From assembly GCA_964395095.1 (NCBI GenBank), contig CAYMZZ010000001.1, positions 124,001-188,000 of the forward strand: a DNA stretch of 64,000 nucleotides. The letters are read 5' to 3'. Made by a program: the position numbers and the translations under genes. Shown piece after piece: positions 52,244-62,346 of the stretch (positions are counted from its first letter, which is position 1; every line of letters begins with the position of its first letter). Source of the stretch: CAYMZZ01 sp964395095. GTDB lineage: Bacteria > Bacteroidota > Bacteroidia > Chitinophagales > Chitinophagaceae. The notes under the pieces were generated by a model that ran no database searches, had not been told where the DNA came from, and saw nothing but the letters and a program-made list of their open reading frames with translations.

Positions 52244-54583
52244 ATGTCAGCACCCTTAAATAAATCAGCTACCAAGGAAAGCAAGTCGCTTGTAGGCGCC
52301 ATACTTTTCAAGTATTTCCCCTATTGGCCCCTGTTTATCTTTTGTATCATCGCCTGCCTTTTCGCGGCCTGGTTTTACCTGCGCACTACCGCGCCCCAAT
52401 ACGAGGTTACCGCCTCCATCATGTTGAAGGAAGAGAAGGAAACCCGCGGAGAAGACGTTATCAACTCCTTTAACCAGGTAGAAGGAAAGAAAGTGGTAGA
52501 CAATGAGATTGAGATACTCAAGTCGAACGCCCTCATGACCGATGTGGTGAAGAACCTTGGGCTCTATGCTTCCTTTTTTGAAAGCGATGACCTGATCCCC
52601 AAGTCGGCCTATACCAGTTCACCGATCAAAGTGGAAGCCATTTTCCCGGAAAAGATTGGCATCGCACCCAAAATTGAGTTCAGTTATAACGAAAAAGACA
52701 GTACTGTTTCTATCGCAGGTCAAAAATACCCCATCGAACAGCCGGTTGAAACACCCTGGGGACTACTCAATTTCCGTCTCAACGATAAGAAAACGCATAA
52801 CCCCGAGAAGCCCCTTTATTTTTCTCTCAATACGGTGCGCAACGTGGTTTCCGGCCTGCGCGGCAGTTTCCGTACAACCGCCCCTTCCAAACTCACTACG
52901 GTGATCGTTTTGAAGATCAAGGATACGGATCCCCGTCGTGGCGAGGATATCCTCAACGAATTGGTTTCCGTTTATAACGAAGCCAACCTGGCTGAGAAAA
53001 ACCGCCTCGCCTCCAGCGCGTCCGACTTTATCACCGAACGATTGGCAGTAGTGGAAAAGGAATTGTTTGATATTGAAAAGAGGGCCCAATCCTTCAAAGC
53101 TTCCCGCGGAGCGGTAGATATTAGTACACAGGGACAATTGTACCTTAAGAATATTACCGAGAATGACCAGAAGCTGGCGGAAGTAAATAACCAGCTCAGC
53201 GTGCTGGGCGATGTGGAAGAGTATGTGAAGAAAAAAGAAATTGCGGCGGAAGGTGGGGTTTTGCCCGTAGGCGTAAAGGACCCCGCAATCAGCAGCCTGG
53301 TAACCAAGCTCTATGAGGAAGAGTTGAATTATGAGAAACTGAAAAAGACAACGGGTGAAAACCATCCTTCGTTAATGGCTATCCGCGACCGCATCAATAA
53401 GATGAAGCCCGGTATCCTGGAGGGAATTCGCAATCAGCGGAATGGGCTTGAAACCACCCGGTTGAATCTGCAGGGTACCAATAGCATGTACCAGGGTCAG
53501 CTTCAGGGCATACCCCAGGTGGAACGTGAGCTGATCGATATTAACCGGCAGCAGGCCATCAAAAGCAATCTCTACGCTTACCTGGAACAAAAGAAAACTG
53601 AAAGTGACCTTACCCTGAAACAAAACCTGATTGATACCCGGATTGTGGATAATGCACAAGCCACCACCGAACCGGTTTCGCCCAAGGGAAAACTCATCTA
53701 CCTGGTATCCTTCATCTTTGCGATGGCTATACCTGCCGGTCTGATTTCCCTGAAGGAATTGTTGAATCGTAAAGTATTGTACCGTCACGAAATTGAAAAT
53801 CTCACGAACGCGCCCATCATTGGCGAAATAAGTCTCGACAAATCCAAGGATCCCCTGGTGATCCAGGAAGGAAAGCGCACATTTATTGCTGAGCAGTTCC
53901 GCCGCATGCGCACATCTATTGGCTATGTGGGTGGCAATGCCGGTAAGAAAAGAATTCTGGTTACTTCCACCATCTCCGGAGAAGGAAAAAGTTTTATCGC
54001 CCTCAACCTGGCACAGAGCATCGCCCTTACGGGCAAGAAAGTGGTGCTGGTGGAATTTGACCTGGCCAATCCTTCCATGAGCGCCAAACTGAATGTGAAT
54101 TATGAAACGGGCGCCAGTAATTACCTGGAGGGAGATTGCGAGCCGGAGGAAATTATTCGCCGGACTGCAGTGAACGATAACCTGTTCTTCCTGCCAGCGG
54201 GGCCCCTGCCCGAGAGCCCTTCGGAATTGCTGATGAGCGATCGCACCAAAGAACTGCTGAAATACCTCGACGACGTATTTGATGTGGTAGTGGTAGACTC
54301 GGCACCTGCCAGCCTCCTGTCGGATGCCTATGTGCTTTCGCCCTTGTGCGACCTCACCCTCTATGTGGTGAAACATAAGTATACACCCAAGACGTTCCTG
54401 GAACGCCTCGATGAAGACACTTCGGGCAACCAGTTGCAGAACATGCGTATTGTCTTCAACGGCATCCGCTCGCGTGGCTTCACTAAAAATGGTTATGGCT
54501 ACGGATATGGCTATGGATATATCCATAATACCGCTTATGGGAAGAAAACGAAAACCAAAAAAAATTATCAATCCAAAGTATGA
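52244..54583 (+). CDS. Wzc-like chain-length regulator and tyrosine kinase
   Basis: 779 residues. Wzz domain with helices near 27-47 and 480-500 and a long periplasmic coiled region between them. The cytoplasmic BY-kinase domain has Walker A TISGEGKSFIALNLA, Walker A' VLVEFDLANPS and Walker B VVVVDSAP. The tail is Tyr-rich (five GY repeats followed by IHNTAYGKK), the usual autophosphorylation cluster. The protein controls polymer length and export together with the Wza-like channel. The Walker A' has Glu-Phe-Asp where Asp-x-Asp is usual; the second Asp is kept. Confidence 0.93.
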   Translation: MSAPLNKSATKESKSLVGAILFKYFPYWPLFIFCIIACLFAAWFYLRTTAPQYEVTASIMLKEEKETRGEDVINSFNQVEGKKVVDNEIEILKSNALMTDVVKNLGLYASFFESDDLIPKSAYTSSPIKVEAIFPEKIGIAPKIEFSYNEKDSTVSIAGQKYPIEQPVETPWGLLNFRLNDKKTHNPEKPLYFSLNTVRNVVSGLRGSFRTTAPSKLTTVIVLKIKDTDPRRGEDILNELVSVYNEANLAEKNRLASSASDFITERLAVVEKELFDIEKRAQSFKASRGAVDISTQGQLYLKNITENDQKLAEVNNQLSVLGDVEEYVKKKEIAAEGGVLPVGVKDPAISSLVTKLYEEELNYEKLKKTTGENHPSLMAIRDRINKMKPGILEGIRNQRNGLETTRLNLQGTNSMYQGQLQGIPQVERELIDINRQQAIKSNLYAYLEQKKTESDLTLKQNLIDTRIVDNAQATTEPVSPKGKLIYLVSFIFAMAIPAGLISLKELLNRKVLYRHEIENLTNAPIIGEISLDKSKDPLVIQEGKRTFIAEQFRRMRTSIGYVGGNAGKKRILVTSTISGEGKSFIALNLAQSIALTGKKVVLVEFDLANPSMSAKLNVNYETGASNYLEGDCEPEEIIRRTAVNDNLFFLPAGPLPESPSELLMSDRTKELLKYLDDVFDVVVVDSAPASLLSDAYVLSPLCDLTLYVVKHKYTPKTFLERLDEDTSGNQLQNMRIVFNGIRSRGFTKNGYGYGYGYGYIHNTAYGKKTKTKKNYQSKV

Positions 54584-54691
54584 TGATAGGCCCCGGGTGA
54601 GGCCTTAAACTACCCCAACTATATAAAGACCGTACCTCTGAATACCTCGATTGTCAAGCTGTCATCTCTGTAACCTAAAAAACTAACCATC

Positions 54692-55228
54692 ATGAACATG
54701 ACGACGACAAAGCAGTGGTATGCGCTCTACACAAGACCCAGATGGGAAAAAAGAGTGGCTGAAACGCTGGAAAAGAAAAAATGGGAGAGCTATTGCCCCC
54801 TCAACAGGACAGGGCGTAACTGGAGCGACCGGAAAAGGCCGCACTATGAACCATTGTTCTGCTCGCTGGTATTTGTATATGCCTCCCCTGCCGACCATGC
54901 CAAAATCCGGGAAGTGGATGGTGTGGTTAACTTTATACACTGGCTGAATCAACCTGCCGTTATACGTCCGGAAGAAATTGACACCATTCGCAAATTCCTC
55001 AAGGAATACGAACACGTAACATTGGAAAAAGCGTCTGTAAACCTGGATGAACGCGTTCGAATCATCAATGGACCCCTGATGATGTGGGAAGGAAAAATTG
55101 TGCAGATTCGCACCAATATGGTGAAGATCATGCTGCCTTCCCTGGGTTATTCCCTGGTAGCAGAAATTCCCGGAAATGTGGAAGAACCTGTACGCCCGCT
55201 TGCTGAGCTTAATAAGAGGGCCGTATAA
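54692..55228 (+). CDS. UpxY/NusG-like transcription antiterminator
   Basis: 178 residues. The NGN domain starts KQWYALYTRPRWEKRVAETL and continues with YEPLFCSLVFVYASPADHAK; a KOW region follows (NGPLMMWEGKIVQIRTNMVK). UpxY proteins bind their own polysaccharide transcript leader and let polymerase pass early terminators. UpxY usually comes first in such operons; here it is third, after the Wza and Wzc genes. It acts presumably on the operon that continues rightward. The 109 bp before it and the 144 bp after it contain no clear terminator that I can point to. Confidence 0.88.
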   Translation: MNMTTTKQWYALYTRPRWEKRVAETLEKKKWESYCPLNRTGRNWSDRKRPHYEPLFCSLVFVYASPADHAKIREVDGVVNFIHWLNQPAVIRPEEIDTIRKFLKEYEHVTLEKASVNLDERVRIINGPLMMWEGKIVQIRTNMVKIMLPSLGYSLVAEIPGNVEEPVRPLAELNKRAV

Positions 55229-55372
55229 TTTCCCCCTGGTTTTTTTGATTGTAGCGAAACGATTGGCCGCCTGCAAGTCCGTCTTTGCGGGAATGGCTAT
55301 TGTTTTACATAAACAGAACCCGAAACCCGATCCGGCCCTGAACTTAATGGCTGAATGAATAACTGTACCTGA

Positions 55373-56680
55373 TTGATCCGTGTAAAGAAAATATTGTCGG
55401 CAGATATTGTAAAAGTGTCTTCACTCAGCGCACTGTCCACCGTCATCAAAATGATGACGGGCATGGTGAGCATGAAGGTGGTAGCGCTTGCCATAGGCCC
55501 CGTGGGCGTTGCCCTGCTGGGCCAGCTCAATAATTTCTCCACCATGGTATTGGGACTATCCAATGGGGGCATTAATGCAGGCATTACCAAATTCACCGCA
55601 GAATACAGCCAGTCGCCCCGACGTTACAACCTGTTTCTCGGAACAGGCTTCTGGATAACGCTGGTACTTTCCATTATAACGGGAATTGTGCTGGCAGCAG
55701 GAGCAGGCTATTTTGCCAGGCTTATTCTAAAGGATGAATCGTACCGGTATGTTTTCTACGTTTTTGGCGCTACGGTGATTCTATATGCCCTGAATGCCTT
55801 GTTGATATCGGTGATGAACGGTTTTCGGGAATTCAGGAAATTTACCATTGCCAATATCATCGCCAGCATTACCGGCCTGGTCTTTGCCGTGGTACTGGCC
55901 ACGCTTTATCATATTCCCGGGGCGTTGATTGGGGTTATCAGCTACCAATCGGTCGTGTTTTTCATCACGCTCATACTGGTATCAAGGGCGCCCTGGTTTC
56001 GCTGGCGCGAATTTACCCGGCAATTCAGTAAATCTGCCGCCCGGAAACTGAGCCATTTTTCTTTAATGGCCATCGTGAGTGCCTTGCTGATGCCGGCCGC
56101 CCAACTCATTGTTCGCGATTACATCGGTCACCACGGGGCCGGAGGCGACGCAGGTTTGCGGGAAGCAGGCCTTTGGGAAGCCGTAAACAAGATCAGCATC
56201 ATGTACCTGATGGTGGTAACCACATCACTGGGCGTTTATTATCTTCCCAAACTTACCGAGCTCAAAACGGATTATTCGCTTCGCAAAGAGGTATTTACAG
56301 TATACAAACTGCTAATTCCCTTCTTATTGTTTGCATCGTTGTTTATTTTCTTCGCAAAGTCATTTATCATTCAAATTCTATACTCAGCGGAGTTTATGGA
56401 TATGGAGAAGTTTTTCATCTGGCAATTACCCGGTGATATCTTTAAAATGTCGGGCTGGGTGCTGGGTTATATCATGATCGCGCGTAGTATGACACGTACC
56501 TATGTAATCATGGAATTTATCAGCGCAGGTGCACAGGTTGGGTTCAGTATACTTTTTATCAACCTGTTTGGAAGTATTGGTGGTTCCATTGGCTATAGCA
56601 CCGGACACCTGCTCTACTTTCTGATTATGTTTATCCTGTTCCGCAATTTATTTTTCTTACCCGCCAGCCAAAGAATCTGA
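55373..56680 (+). CDS. O-antigen/polysaccharide flippase, Wzx family
   Basis: 435 residues with about twelve membrane helices. The N-terminal part (STVIKMMTGMVSMKVVALAI, GPVGVALLGQLNNFSTMVLG) is typical of O-antigen translocases. It flips lipid-linked repeat units to the periplasm. The start is TTG at 55373 (MIRVKKILSADIVKV); no ATG precedes the first helix, and the first internal Met lies within it. The next gene begins 3 bp after the stop. Confidence 0.88.
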   Translation: MIRVKKILSADIVKVSSLSALSTVIKMMTGMVSMKVVALAIGPVGVALLGQLNNFSTMVLGLSNGGINAGITKFTAEYSQSPRRYNLFLGTGFWITLVLSIITGIVLAAGAGYFARLILKDESYRYVFYVFGATVILYALNALLISVMNGFREFRKFTIANIIASITGLVFAVVLATLYHIPGALIGVISYQSVVFFITLILVSRAPWFRWREFTRQFSKSAARKLSHFSLMAIVSALLMPAAQLIVRDYIGHHGAGGDAGLREAGLWEAVNKISIMYLMVVTTSLGVYYLPKLTELKTDYSLRKEVFTVYKLLIPFLLFASLFIFFAKSFIIQILYSAEFMDMEKFFIWQLPGDIFKMSGWVLGYIMIARSMTRTYVIMEFISAGAQVGFSILFINLFGSIGGSIGYSTGHLLYFLIMFILFRNLFFLPASQRI

Positions 56681-56683
56681 CCT

Positions 56684-57688
56684 ATGTCGCAGCCCCTGGT
56701 CTCTGTCATAATGCCCGTTTACAACGCGGAAGCCTTCCTGCAGGAAGCGATCAACAGCGTGCTGCAACAAAGCTACCGAAACTGGGAACTAATACTCATC
56801 AATGACGGTAGCGTTGATGGCAGCAAGGCAATTTGTGAGGCGCAGGAAGATTCCCGGATTATTTACCTGGAGAATGAACAAAACCAGGGAGTACTACGAT
56901 CGCGCAATATTGCACTCCGGCACGCTAAAGGCGATTATATTGCCTGGCTGGACAGCGATGATATTGCATTGCCAGAAAAGTTCGCCAGGCAAGTGAATTT
57001 CCTGGAAGCGAATTCCGACTATGTAATGTGTGGCACTCTGCACCAGGATATCGACGGCCAAGGAAAGATTCTTCGAAAATGGCTATTCCCCACAGAAGAC
57101 CGCGACCTGCGCAGTTTTCTTTTATTGGTGAATTGTTTCTGCAATAGCAGCACCATGGTAAGAGGTGACCTGATGCGTGAACTAAAGTTTGCAGAAACTT
57201 TCGAGGTAGCCGAAGATTATGAACTTTGGTACCGATGCGCACAAAGGGGTAAGCTGGCTAATATACCCGAGTTCCTCACCCTTTATCGTGTACATGGCAA
57301 TAATATCAGCATCACCAAAAAAGGGAAGATGTTTGCCATAGTGAAAACGCTGGCCAACCGAATCCTACAAGATGCCGGCATTGAGTTCAGCGAAGAGGAT
57401 CTGGAGTTGCATAACCGGCTATTGAGCTTCGATGGCGTGTATTTTAGGGAAGGTGACCGCATGGAAGCGCTGGAAAACTGGATTCTTCGCCTTTATGTTC
57501 AGCTAACCATTAAAAATACTTATAATAATTTATTACTTTTCGCCCTGCTGGCCGAGCGCTGGCAGGTAATATGTATGCAAAACCGGCTGTACGGAAAGCT
57601 GATTAAAAACCATGTTCTTTCCCGGCATCCCGCGAAATATTACTCGGTATTGTGGCAAAAAGCTACCCGACAGCCCATACGCTACTAA
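56684..57688 (+). CDS. Glycosyltransferase family 2
   Basis: 334 residues. VSVIMPVYNAEAFLQEAINS, ILINDGSVDGS and AWLDSDDIALPEKF are the GT2 nucleotide-binding and DxD motifs. EVAEDYELWYRCAQRG is the downstream acid motif. It probably adds a sugar to the growing lipid-linked unit on the cytoplasmic side. It starts 3 bp after the flippase gene and lies 16 bp before the polymerase gene. Confidence 0.92.
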   Translation: MSQPLVSVIMPVYNAEAFLQEAINSVLQQSYRNWELILINDGSVDGSKAICEAQEDSRIIYLENEQNQGVLRSRNIALRHAKGDYIAWLDSDDIALPEKFARQVNFLEANSDYVMCGTLHQDIDGQGKILRKWLFPTEDRDLRSFLLLVNCFCNSSTMVRGDLMRELKFAETFEVAEDYELWYRCAQRGKLANIPEFLTLYRVHGNNISITKKGKMFAIVKTLANRILQDAGIEFSEEDLELHNRLLSFDGVYFREGDRMEALENWILRLYVQLTIKNTYNNLLLFALLAERWQVICMQNRLYGKLIKNHVLSRHPAKYYSVLWQKATRQPIRY

Positions 57689-57704
57689 AAAATAAGTTCG
57701 CCCT

Positions 57705-59054
57705 GTGATCGCAATTCTACTATTAGGAGCAATTATCTATGGCTATATGCTGGCAATGAAGCCGCATTTAGTAGCGATCCTTTTTTTCACTATTACCATC
57801 GCCGACGTCAACTTTGAAATGGGCGGGCTACCATTGAATATCCGTGCGATCATCGGTTTAAGTTTATTCGCCCGCACTTTTGTTTCAGGCAAGGTGTATG
57901 GCGACCCCGGCTTTTTCATGAATCCTAAATCATGGCTGATCATCGTTTTCACACTGTATGCGATTATCATTACGGCTTTTCACGACCTGCTCAATGCCGA
58001 CGTAATCAAAACAGCAGCACTCACGCTAATATCCATGTACTGCGGTTGGTATTATTTCTTTCAGAAGGGCAATATGAGCTATCTGCGAACCGCACTAATT
58101 ATTGCAGGATTTATCTGTTTCTTCGACCTGGTATTCACCTACGGCTATTACGGTTCTTTCCCCGTTCAGAGAATTTACCAATTCTTGCTTAAAGTACCCA
58201 TTCCCGTTGACGAAAAAGGGGAGTTCGTAGAAGTGATCAACCACAATTTCTATGGCCTGATATGTGGAATGTGTTTCGTTTATCTCATCAATGAATTCAT
58301 CAACAAGGAAGTGACCAGCAAATTTGTATTACCCATCCTGCTGGTTATGTTCCTGGGTGTGCTGATGAGCACCAGTCGTAGCACCCTGTTGGGGATCATC
58401 ATTATCTCCGTATTTCTGATCTTCCGCGAACTAAAGCACCGGGAAAGGGCGAAAAAAGCTTATATGCTTATCAGCATGGCCATAGGTATCGTATTTGTAT
58501 GCCTGTTTCTTTTCACTACCCTACAATCTTATTTGAATGTAGACAGTGAGTTTATGGAAAGGATCATGTTTCGTTTGGTAGATGAACCAATTGCTGTTCT
58601 CAACAAACATCTGGGGATGAACTATAACGTGCAATCCCTGGAAGCAATGGACTGGAGGGAAGAAGCTTCGAAGGATGCCTTTAATGCCTGGCTCAACCTC
58701 CCTTTCCACGAACAGATTTTTGGTATTGGCTATTGGGGGTTTGTGGTACGCGATTTGGGTCATAGCAACCTCCCCCCCCATAATGGTATCCTGTTCCTGG
58801 TTTTCGATTCCGGACTGATTGGCCTTACCATGTATTTTTTCCTGGTGTTTACTGTAATTCGACGCTCTCTGGTGATCAATACCGTTATTCCTCCCCTGGT
58901 AACTACGCTCTTGTTTATAGTATTTTATTGCCTGGGGCAAAACGGGGAATTAACATCAAGTATCACCTTCCTGTTTATCATCTCCCTGATTGCCGAAAAC
59001 GAGCAATTGATGGGATTATTAAGAAACAAACATGGGCATGTGCAACCAGCCTGA
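57705..59054 (+). CDS. O-antigen ligase/polymerase (Wzy-like) membrane protein
   Basis: 449 residues with about eleven membrane helices. LVMFLGVLMSTSRSTLLGIIII and the outer loop before PPHNGILFLVFDSGLIGLT match the Wzy/WaaL O-antigen ligase superfamily, including a conserved His in the loop. Within a Wzx/Wzc cluster it is most likely the Wzy polymerase. The start is GTG at 57705. Confidence 0.82.
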   Translation: MIAILLLGAIIYGYMLAMKPHLVAILFFTITIADVNFEMGGLPLNIRAIIGLSLFARTFVSGKVYGDPGFFMNPKSWLIIVFTLYAIIITAFHDLLNADVIKTAALTLISMYCGWYYFFQKGNMSYLRTALIIAGFICFFDLVFTYGYYGSFPVQRIYQFLLKVPIPVDEKGEFVEVINHNFYGLICGMCFVYLINEFINKEVTSKFVLPILLVMFLGVLMSTSRSTLLGIIIISVFLIFRELKHRERAKKAYMLISMAIGIVFVCLFLFTTLQSYLNVDSEFMERIMFRLVDEPIAVLNKHLGMNYNVQSLEAMDWREEASKDAFNAWLNLPFHEQIFGIGYWGFVVRDLGHSNLPPHNGILFLVFDSGLIGLTMYFFLVFTVIRRSLVINTVIPPLVTTLLFIVFYCLGQNGELTSSITFLFIISLIAENEQLMGLLRNKHGHVQPA

Positions 59055-59083
59055 ACCTTTGAAATCCGCAACCCTTTGCAATT

Positions 59084-60193
59084 ATGAACCAGAAAAAAAT
59101 TGTTTATATAACGCCGGCTTTACCTGTTGGGGGTGCAGAAAGATTTCTGATTTCTGTTTCGGGTGAACTCATTCCCTGGACTCTCCGGCAATGCGTAATC
59201 AGTTTGAGTGAAGTGAATACGCTGGAATCAGAAATCTATCCGGGTGTACAGTTCCTGGCATGGCCGCGCCGCTCCAGGTTTGACCTGGGCCCGGTGCGTA
59301 AGTTGCGTAAACTACTCAAGGAAGAAAAGCCTGATATCGTTTTTTGTATCAACTTTTTTTCTTACTTCATATTCCGCATATCGGCATTTGGAATCCGGAA
59401 AAAACCCAGAACCATAATTAGCTACCATAGCACCCGCCACCTTACTAAAAAAGAACATTGGTTGCACCACCTATATGCGAGAATAGTGAAGAAGAATGAT
59501 GAAATCGTCTGTGTTTCCCGGCGTCAGGCGGATTATACAGCCCGCACTTATGCCATTCCGCAAAAGAGATTCAACGTAATTCTCAACTGCGTGGATACAG
59601 ATTATTGGCTGCCTTACCGGGACAACACCCAAAGGTTAAAGATTCGGGAAGAATTGGGTATTCCTGCCAATGCACCCGTCATCATATTAACGGCGGCTTT
59701 TCGACCTGAAAAAAATCACCTCGGTGCCATACGTGCGCTGAACTTGCTGCATACGCAACATCAGATGCAGGCATATTTGCTTTTTGTTGGTGATGGCGTG
59801 ATGCGCCCAAAGATAGAAGCACTCCTGGAGGAATTGAAATTGACAGAGTATGTGAAGATGACTGGGTTGCAACGAAAAGTCCTCCCCTATTACCAGGCTG
59901 CTGATTTATTCACACTCGTTTCCAAAAGTGTAGAGACTTTTTCCATCGCCGCACTGGAAGCCATGTCATGCGGGCTTCCGCTGATTTTGACGAACGTGGG
60001 TGGAGCCGAAGAAATGGTGAGTCCCGGAGTGAACGGATTCCTGACAGGCGAGGAAGAATCGGAAATTGCTATGGGATGGCTCAAAGGAATTCAAGGCAAT
60101 TTTGACCGTCACCAGATACACGATTATGCGGTGAAGCATTTTCGTAAGGAAATAATGACACAGGCCTATAAATCATTAATGAAATTGCCCTGA
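59084..60193 (+). CDS. Glycosyltransferase family 4
   Basis: 369 residues. VYITPALPVGGAERFLISVS at the N-terminus and VPxFRPEKN-like TAAFRPEKNHLGAIRALNLL, then ETFSIAALEAMSCGLPLILT (EX7E motif), identify a GT-B retaining enzyme. The donor sugar is unknown. Its stop shares one base with the next gene's ATG (TGATG), so the two are translationally coupled. Confidence 0.93.
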   Translation: MNQKKIVYITPALPVGGAERFLISVSGELIPWTLRQCVISLSEVNTLESEIYPGVQFLAWPRRSRFDLGPVRKLRKLLKEEKPDIVFCINFFSYFIFRISAFGIRKKPRTIISYHSTRHLTKKEHWLHHLYARIVKKNDEIVCVSRRQADYTARTYAIPQKRFNVILNCVDTDYWLPYRDNTQRLKIREELGIPANAPVIILTAAFRPEKNHLGAIRALNLLHTQHQMQAYLLFVGDGVMRPKIEALLEELKLTEYVKMTGLQRKVLPYYQAADLFTLVSKSVETFSIAALEAMSCGLPLILTNVGGAEEMVSPGVNGFLTGEEESEIAMGWLKGIQGNFDRHQIHDYAVKHFRKEIMTQAYKSLMKLP

Positions 60194-61419
60194 TGAAAGT
60201 GTTGCAAATAAATAGCGGTCATTATCGTCGCGGCGGTGCAGATGTGGTTTACCTGAACACCACCGATCTGTTGCGCGAAAAAGGACATGAGGTTTCCTGC
60301 TTCAGCATGAAAGATGAAAAAAATCTTCCTGCCAAAGAAGAGAACATGTTTGCGGAAAATATGGATCTGCGAAATGCGGGAGCCTGGCAAAAAATAAAAG
60401 CCGCACCTTCCTTCATCCATAATCGCGATGCGGCAGCCAAATTGAATGCATTGCTTACAGCGGTCAAGCCCGATATAGCGCATATTCACCTGTACCTCGG
60501 CAAACTCAGTTCCTCCATTCTGCCCGTATTGCGGCGCCACCGGGTACCCGTCGTTTTCTCGGTTCACGACTACCGCTTTATTTGCCCGGCTTACCTGTTT
60601 CTTGACGGAAATAACCAGGTTTGCGAAAAATGCAAATCAGGCTTCTACCTGAACTGCACCTTGAAAAAATGTTCGGAAGGCAATTTGTTGCAGAGCCTGC
60701 TATTGAGTGTTGACGCGTATTATCGAAAGTACCGGATCAACCCTATCCGGTATGCAGAGCAATTTATTTTTGTGAGTGATTTCATTCGCCAAAAACATAT
60801 AGAATTTAACCCCGCCTATCAGGCAAAAGCCAGTTTGTTGTATAATTTTGTGCCCGGACTGGAAAAAGTGAACCCTGTACATACTAAGGGCGACTATTTC
60901 CTGTTTTATGGCAGGTTATCGCGTGAAAAGGGTGTTGACACCCTTATCCAGGCCGCAAAGCAGGCGGGAATACGATTGAAGCTGGCTGGAACTGGTTCTT
61001 TATCAGAGAAGTACAGCTCCAATCCTGATTCCCGGATTGAATTTCTTGGTCATCAGACCGGTGCGGCCCTCTGGAAATTAGTCAGCCAGGCCAGCTTTGT
61101 GCTGGTTCCTTCGGAGTGGTACGAAAACAACCCGCTCACTATATTAGAGGCTTATGGTCTGGGCAAGCCCGTTATCGGCTCCCGGATTGGCGGCATTCCT
61201 GAAATTGTGCAGGATGGACAAACCGGATTCCTGTTTGAACCCGGGAATACGAACGAGCTGGCAGAGCGGCTGCGTAAAGCCAATGATATGAACGATACCG
61301 ATTATCAACGCATGTCGATGTCGGCCCGTCGGTTTGCCAATCGAACCTTTGATCCGGAGACACATTATCAACAGCTCATCAAAATATATACAGAAACCAT
61401 ACAAGCATTCAACAACTAA
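60193..61419 (+). CDS. Glycosyltransferase family 4 with Cys cluster
   Basis: 408 residues. FYGRLSREKGVDTLIQAAKQ and ENNPLTILEAYGLGKPVIGS are the GT4 donor-binding and EX7E motifs. A Cys-rich insertion in the N-terminal half (CPAYLF, CEKCKSGFYLNCTLKKC) recurs in a subset of GT4 enzymes and could bind a metal; that is inference. It overlaps the preceding GT4 by 1 nt and is 15 bp before the reductase gene. Confidence 0.92.
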   Translation: MKVLQINSGHYRRGGADVVYLNTTDLLREKGHEVSCFSMKDEKNLPAKEENMFAENMDLRNAGAWQKIKAAPSFIHNRDAAAKLNALLTAVKPDIAHIHLYLGKLSSSILPVLRRHRVPVVFSVHDYRFICPAYLFLDGNNQVCEKCKSGFYLNCTLKKCSEGNLLQSLLLSVDAYYRKYRINPIRYAEQFIFVSDFIRQKHIEFNPAYQAKASLLYNFVPGLEKVNPVHTKGDYFLFYGRLSREKGVDTLIQAAKQAGIRLKLAGTGSLSEKYSSNPDSRIEFLGHQTGAALWKLVSQASFVLVPSEWYENNPLTILEAYGLGKPVIGSRIGGIPEIVQDGQTGFLFEPGNTNELAERLRKANDMNDTDYQRMSMSARRFANRTFDPETHYQQLIKIYTETIQAFNN

Positions 61420-61434
61420 CTAAAAAAAAGAATA

Positions 61435-62346
61435 ATGAAGAAGAAAATCTACATGGCCGGTTCCGGTGGTATGTTGGGAGAAGCATTTTACCGTGTGTTT
61501 AAAGATGAATTTGACTTGAAGTGTACAGACAAAGATGTGAATACCGACTGGCTGAGTTTCCTGGATTTCAGGGATTATGAAAAATATAAGGCCGATGTGG
61601 AAGCATTTAAGCCCGATTATCTCTTTCATCTCGGCGCTTATACGGACCTGGAGTTTTGTGAGCTGAATGTAGATGACACTTATGCCACCAATACCCTGGC
61701 GGTAGAGAATGCCGTTTATATCGCCAATCAGCTCCAAATTCCGCTGCTGTATATCAGTACGGCCGGGATTTTTGGCGGGGAAAAAGAATCCTACGACGAC
61801 TGGGATACTCCTAATCCATTGGGACATTATGCGCGTAGCAAGTATATGGGAGAGCGCTATGTAGTGGAACATGCCGACCGCTATATCGTATGTCGCGCCG
61901 GCTGGATGATGGGCGGTGGCCCCGGAAAAGACAAAAAATTCATCAGCAAACTGATCCGTCAGTTAGTAGATGGTAAACGCGAACTGCATATCGTGGACGA
62001 TAAGGATGGCACACCAACCTATACGGTTGACTTTGCCCGAAATGTGAAATTGCTGATGGAAAAAGAATATTGGGGGCTTTACAATCTCGTGTGCAAGGGA
62101 CAGACCAGCCGTATGGAAGTGGCCGAGGAACTGTTGCAAGTGTTGGGTCTCGATGGTAAGGTGAAACTGAACAGCGTAAGCTCAGACTATTTTAAGGATA
62201 CCTATTTCGCACAACGCCCCGCTTGTGAGCGCCTCGTGAATAAGAAGCTCGATATTCGTGGCCTGAATGTGATGCGTGATTGGCGCATAGCCCTTAAGGA
62301 GTATATCGCTACCTATTATGCTGACTTTCTCAAAGGAAAATTCTGA
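61435..62346 (+). CDS. NAD(P)-dependent sugar reductase, RmlD-like SDR
   Basis: 303 residues. The N-terminus MAGSGGMLGEAFYRVF is the Rossmann glycine motif; YISTAGIFGG, then HYARSKYMGE (YxxxK), form the active site. The closest named group is dTDP-4-dehydrorhamnose reductase, but the rest of the dTDP-rhamnose pathway is not in this window, so the sugar is uncertain. Its stop shares one base with the next gene's ATG. Confidence 0.87.
   Translation: MKKKIYMAGSGGMLGEAFYRVFKDEFDLKCTDKDVNTDWLSFLDFRDYEKYKADVEAFKPDYLFHLGAYTDLEFCELNVDDTYATNTLAVENAVYIANQLQIPLLYISTAGIFGGEKESYDDWDTPNPLGHYARSKYMGERYVVEHADRYIVCRAGWMMGGGPGKDKKFISKLIRQLVDGKRELHIVDDKDGTPTYTVDFARNVKLLMEKEYWGLYNLVCKGQTSRMEVAEELLQVLGLDGKVKLNSVSSDYFKDTYFAQRPACERLVNKKLDIRGLNVMRDWRIALKEYIATYYADFLKGKF

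Noticed and set aside
53372..54571. Long antisense frame of about 400 codons within the Wzc-like gene
   Set aside because: It is a shadow of a clearly recognised gene on the other strand, caused by codon bias.
55176..55358. Frame of 60 codons overlapping the end of the UpxY gene
   Set aside because: It overlaps a solid gene, has no family content, and the region is better seen as spacer before the flippase gene.
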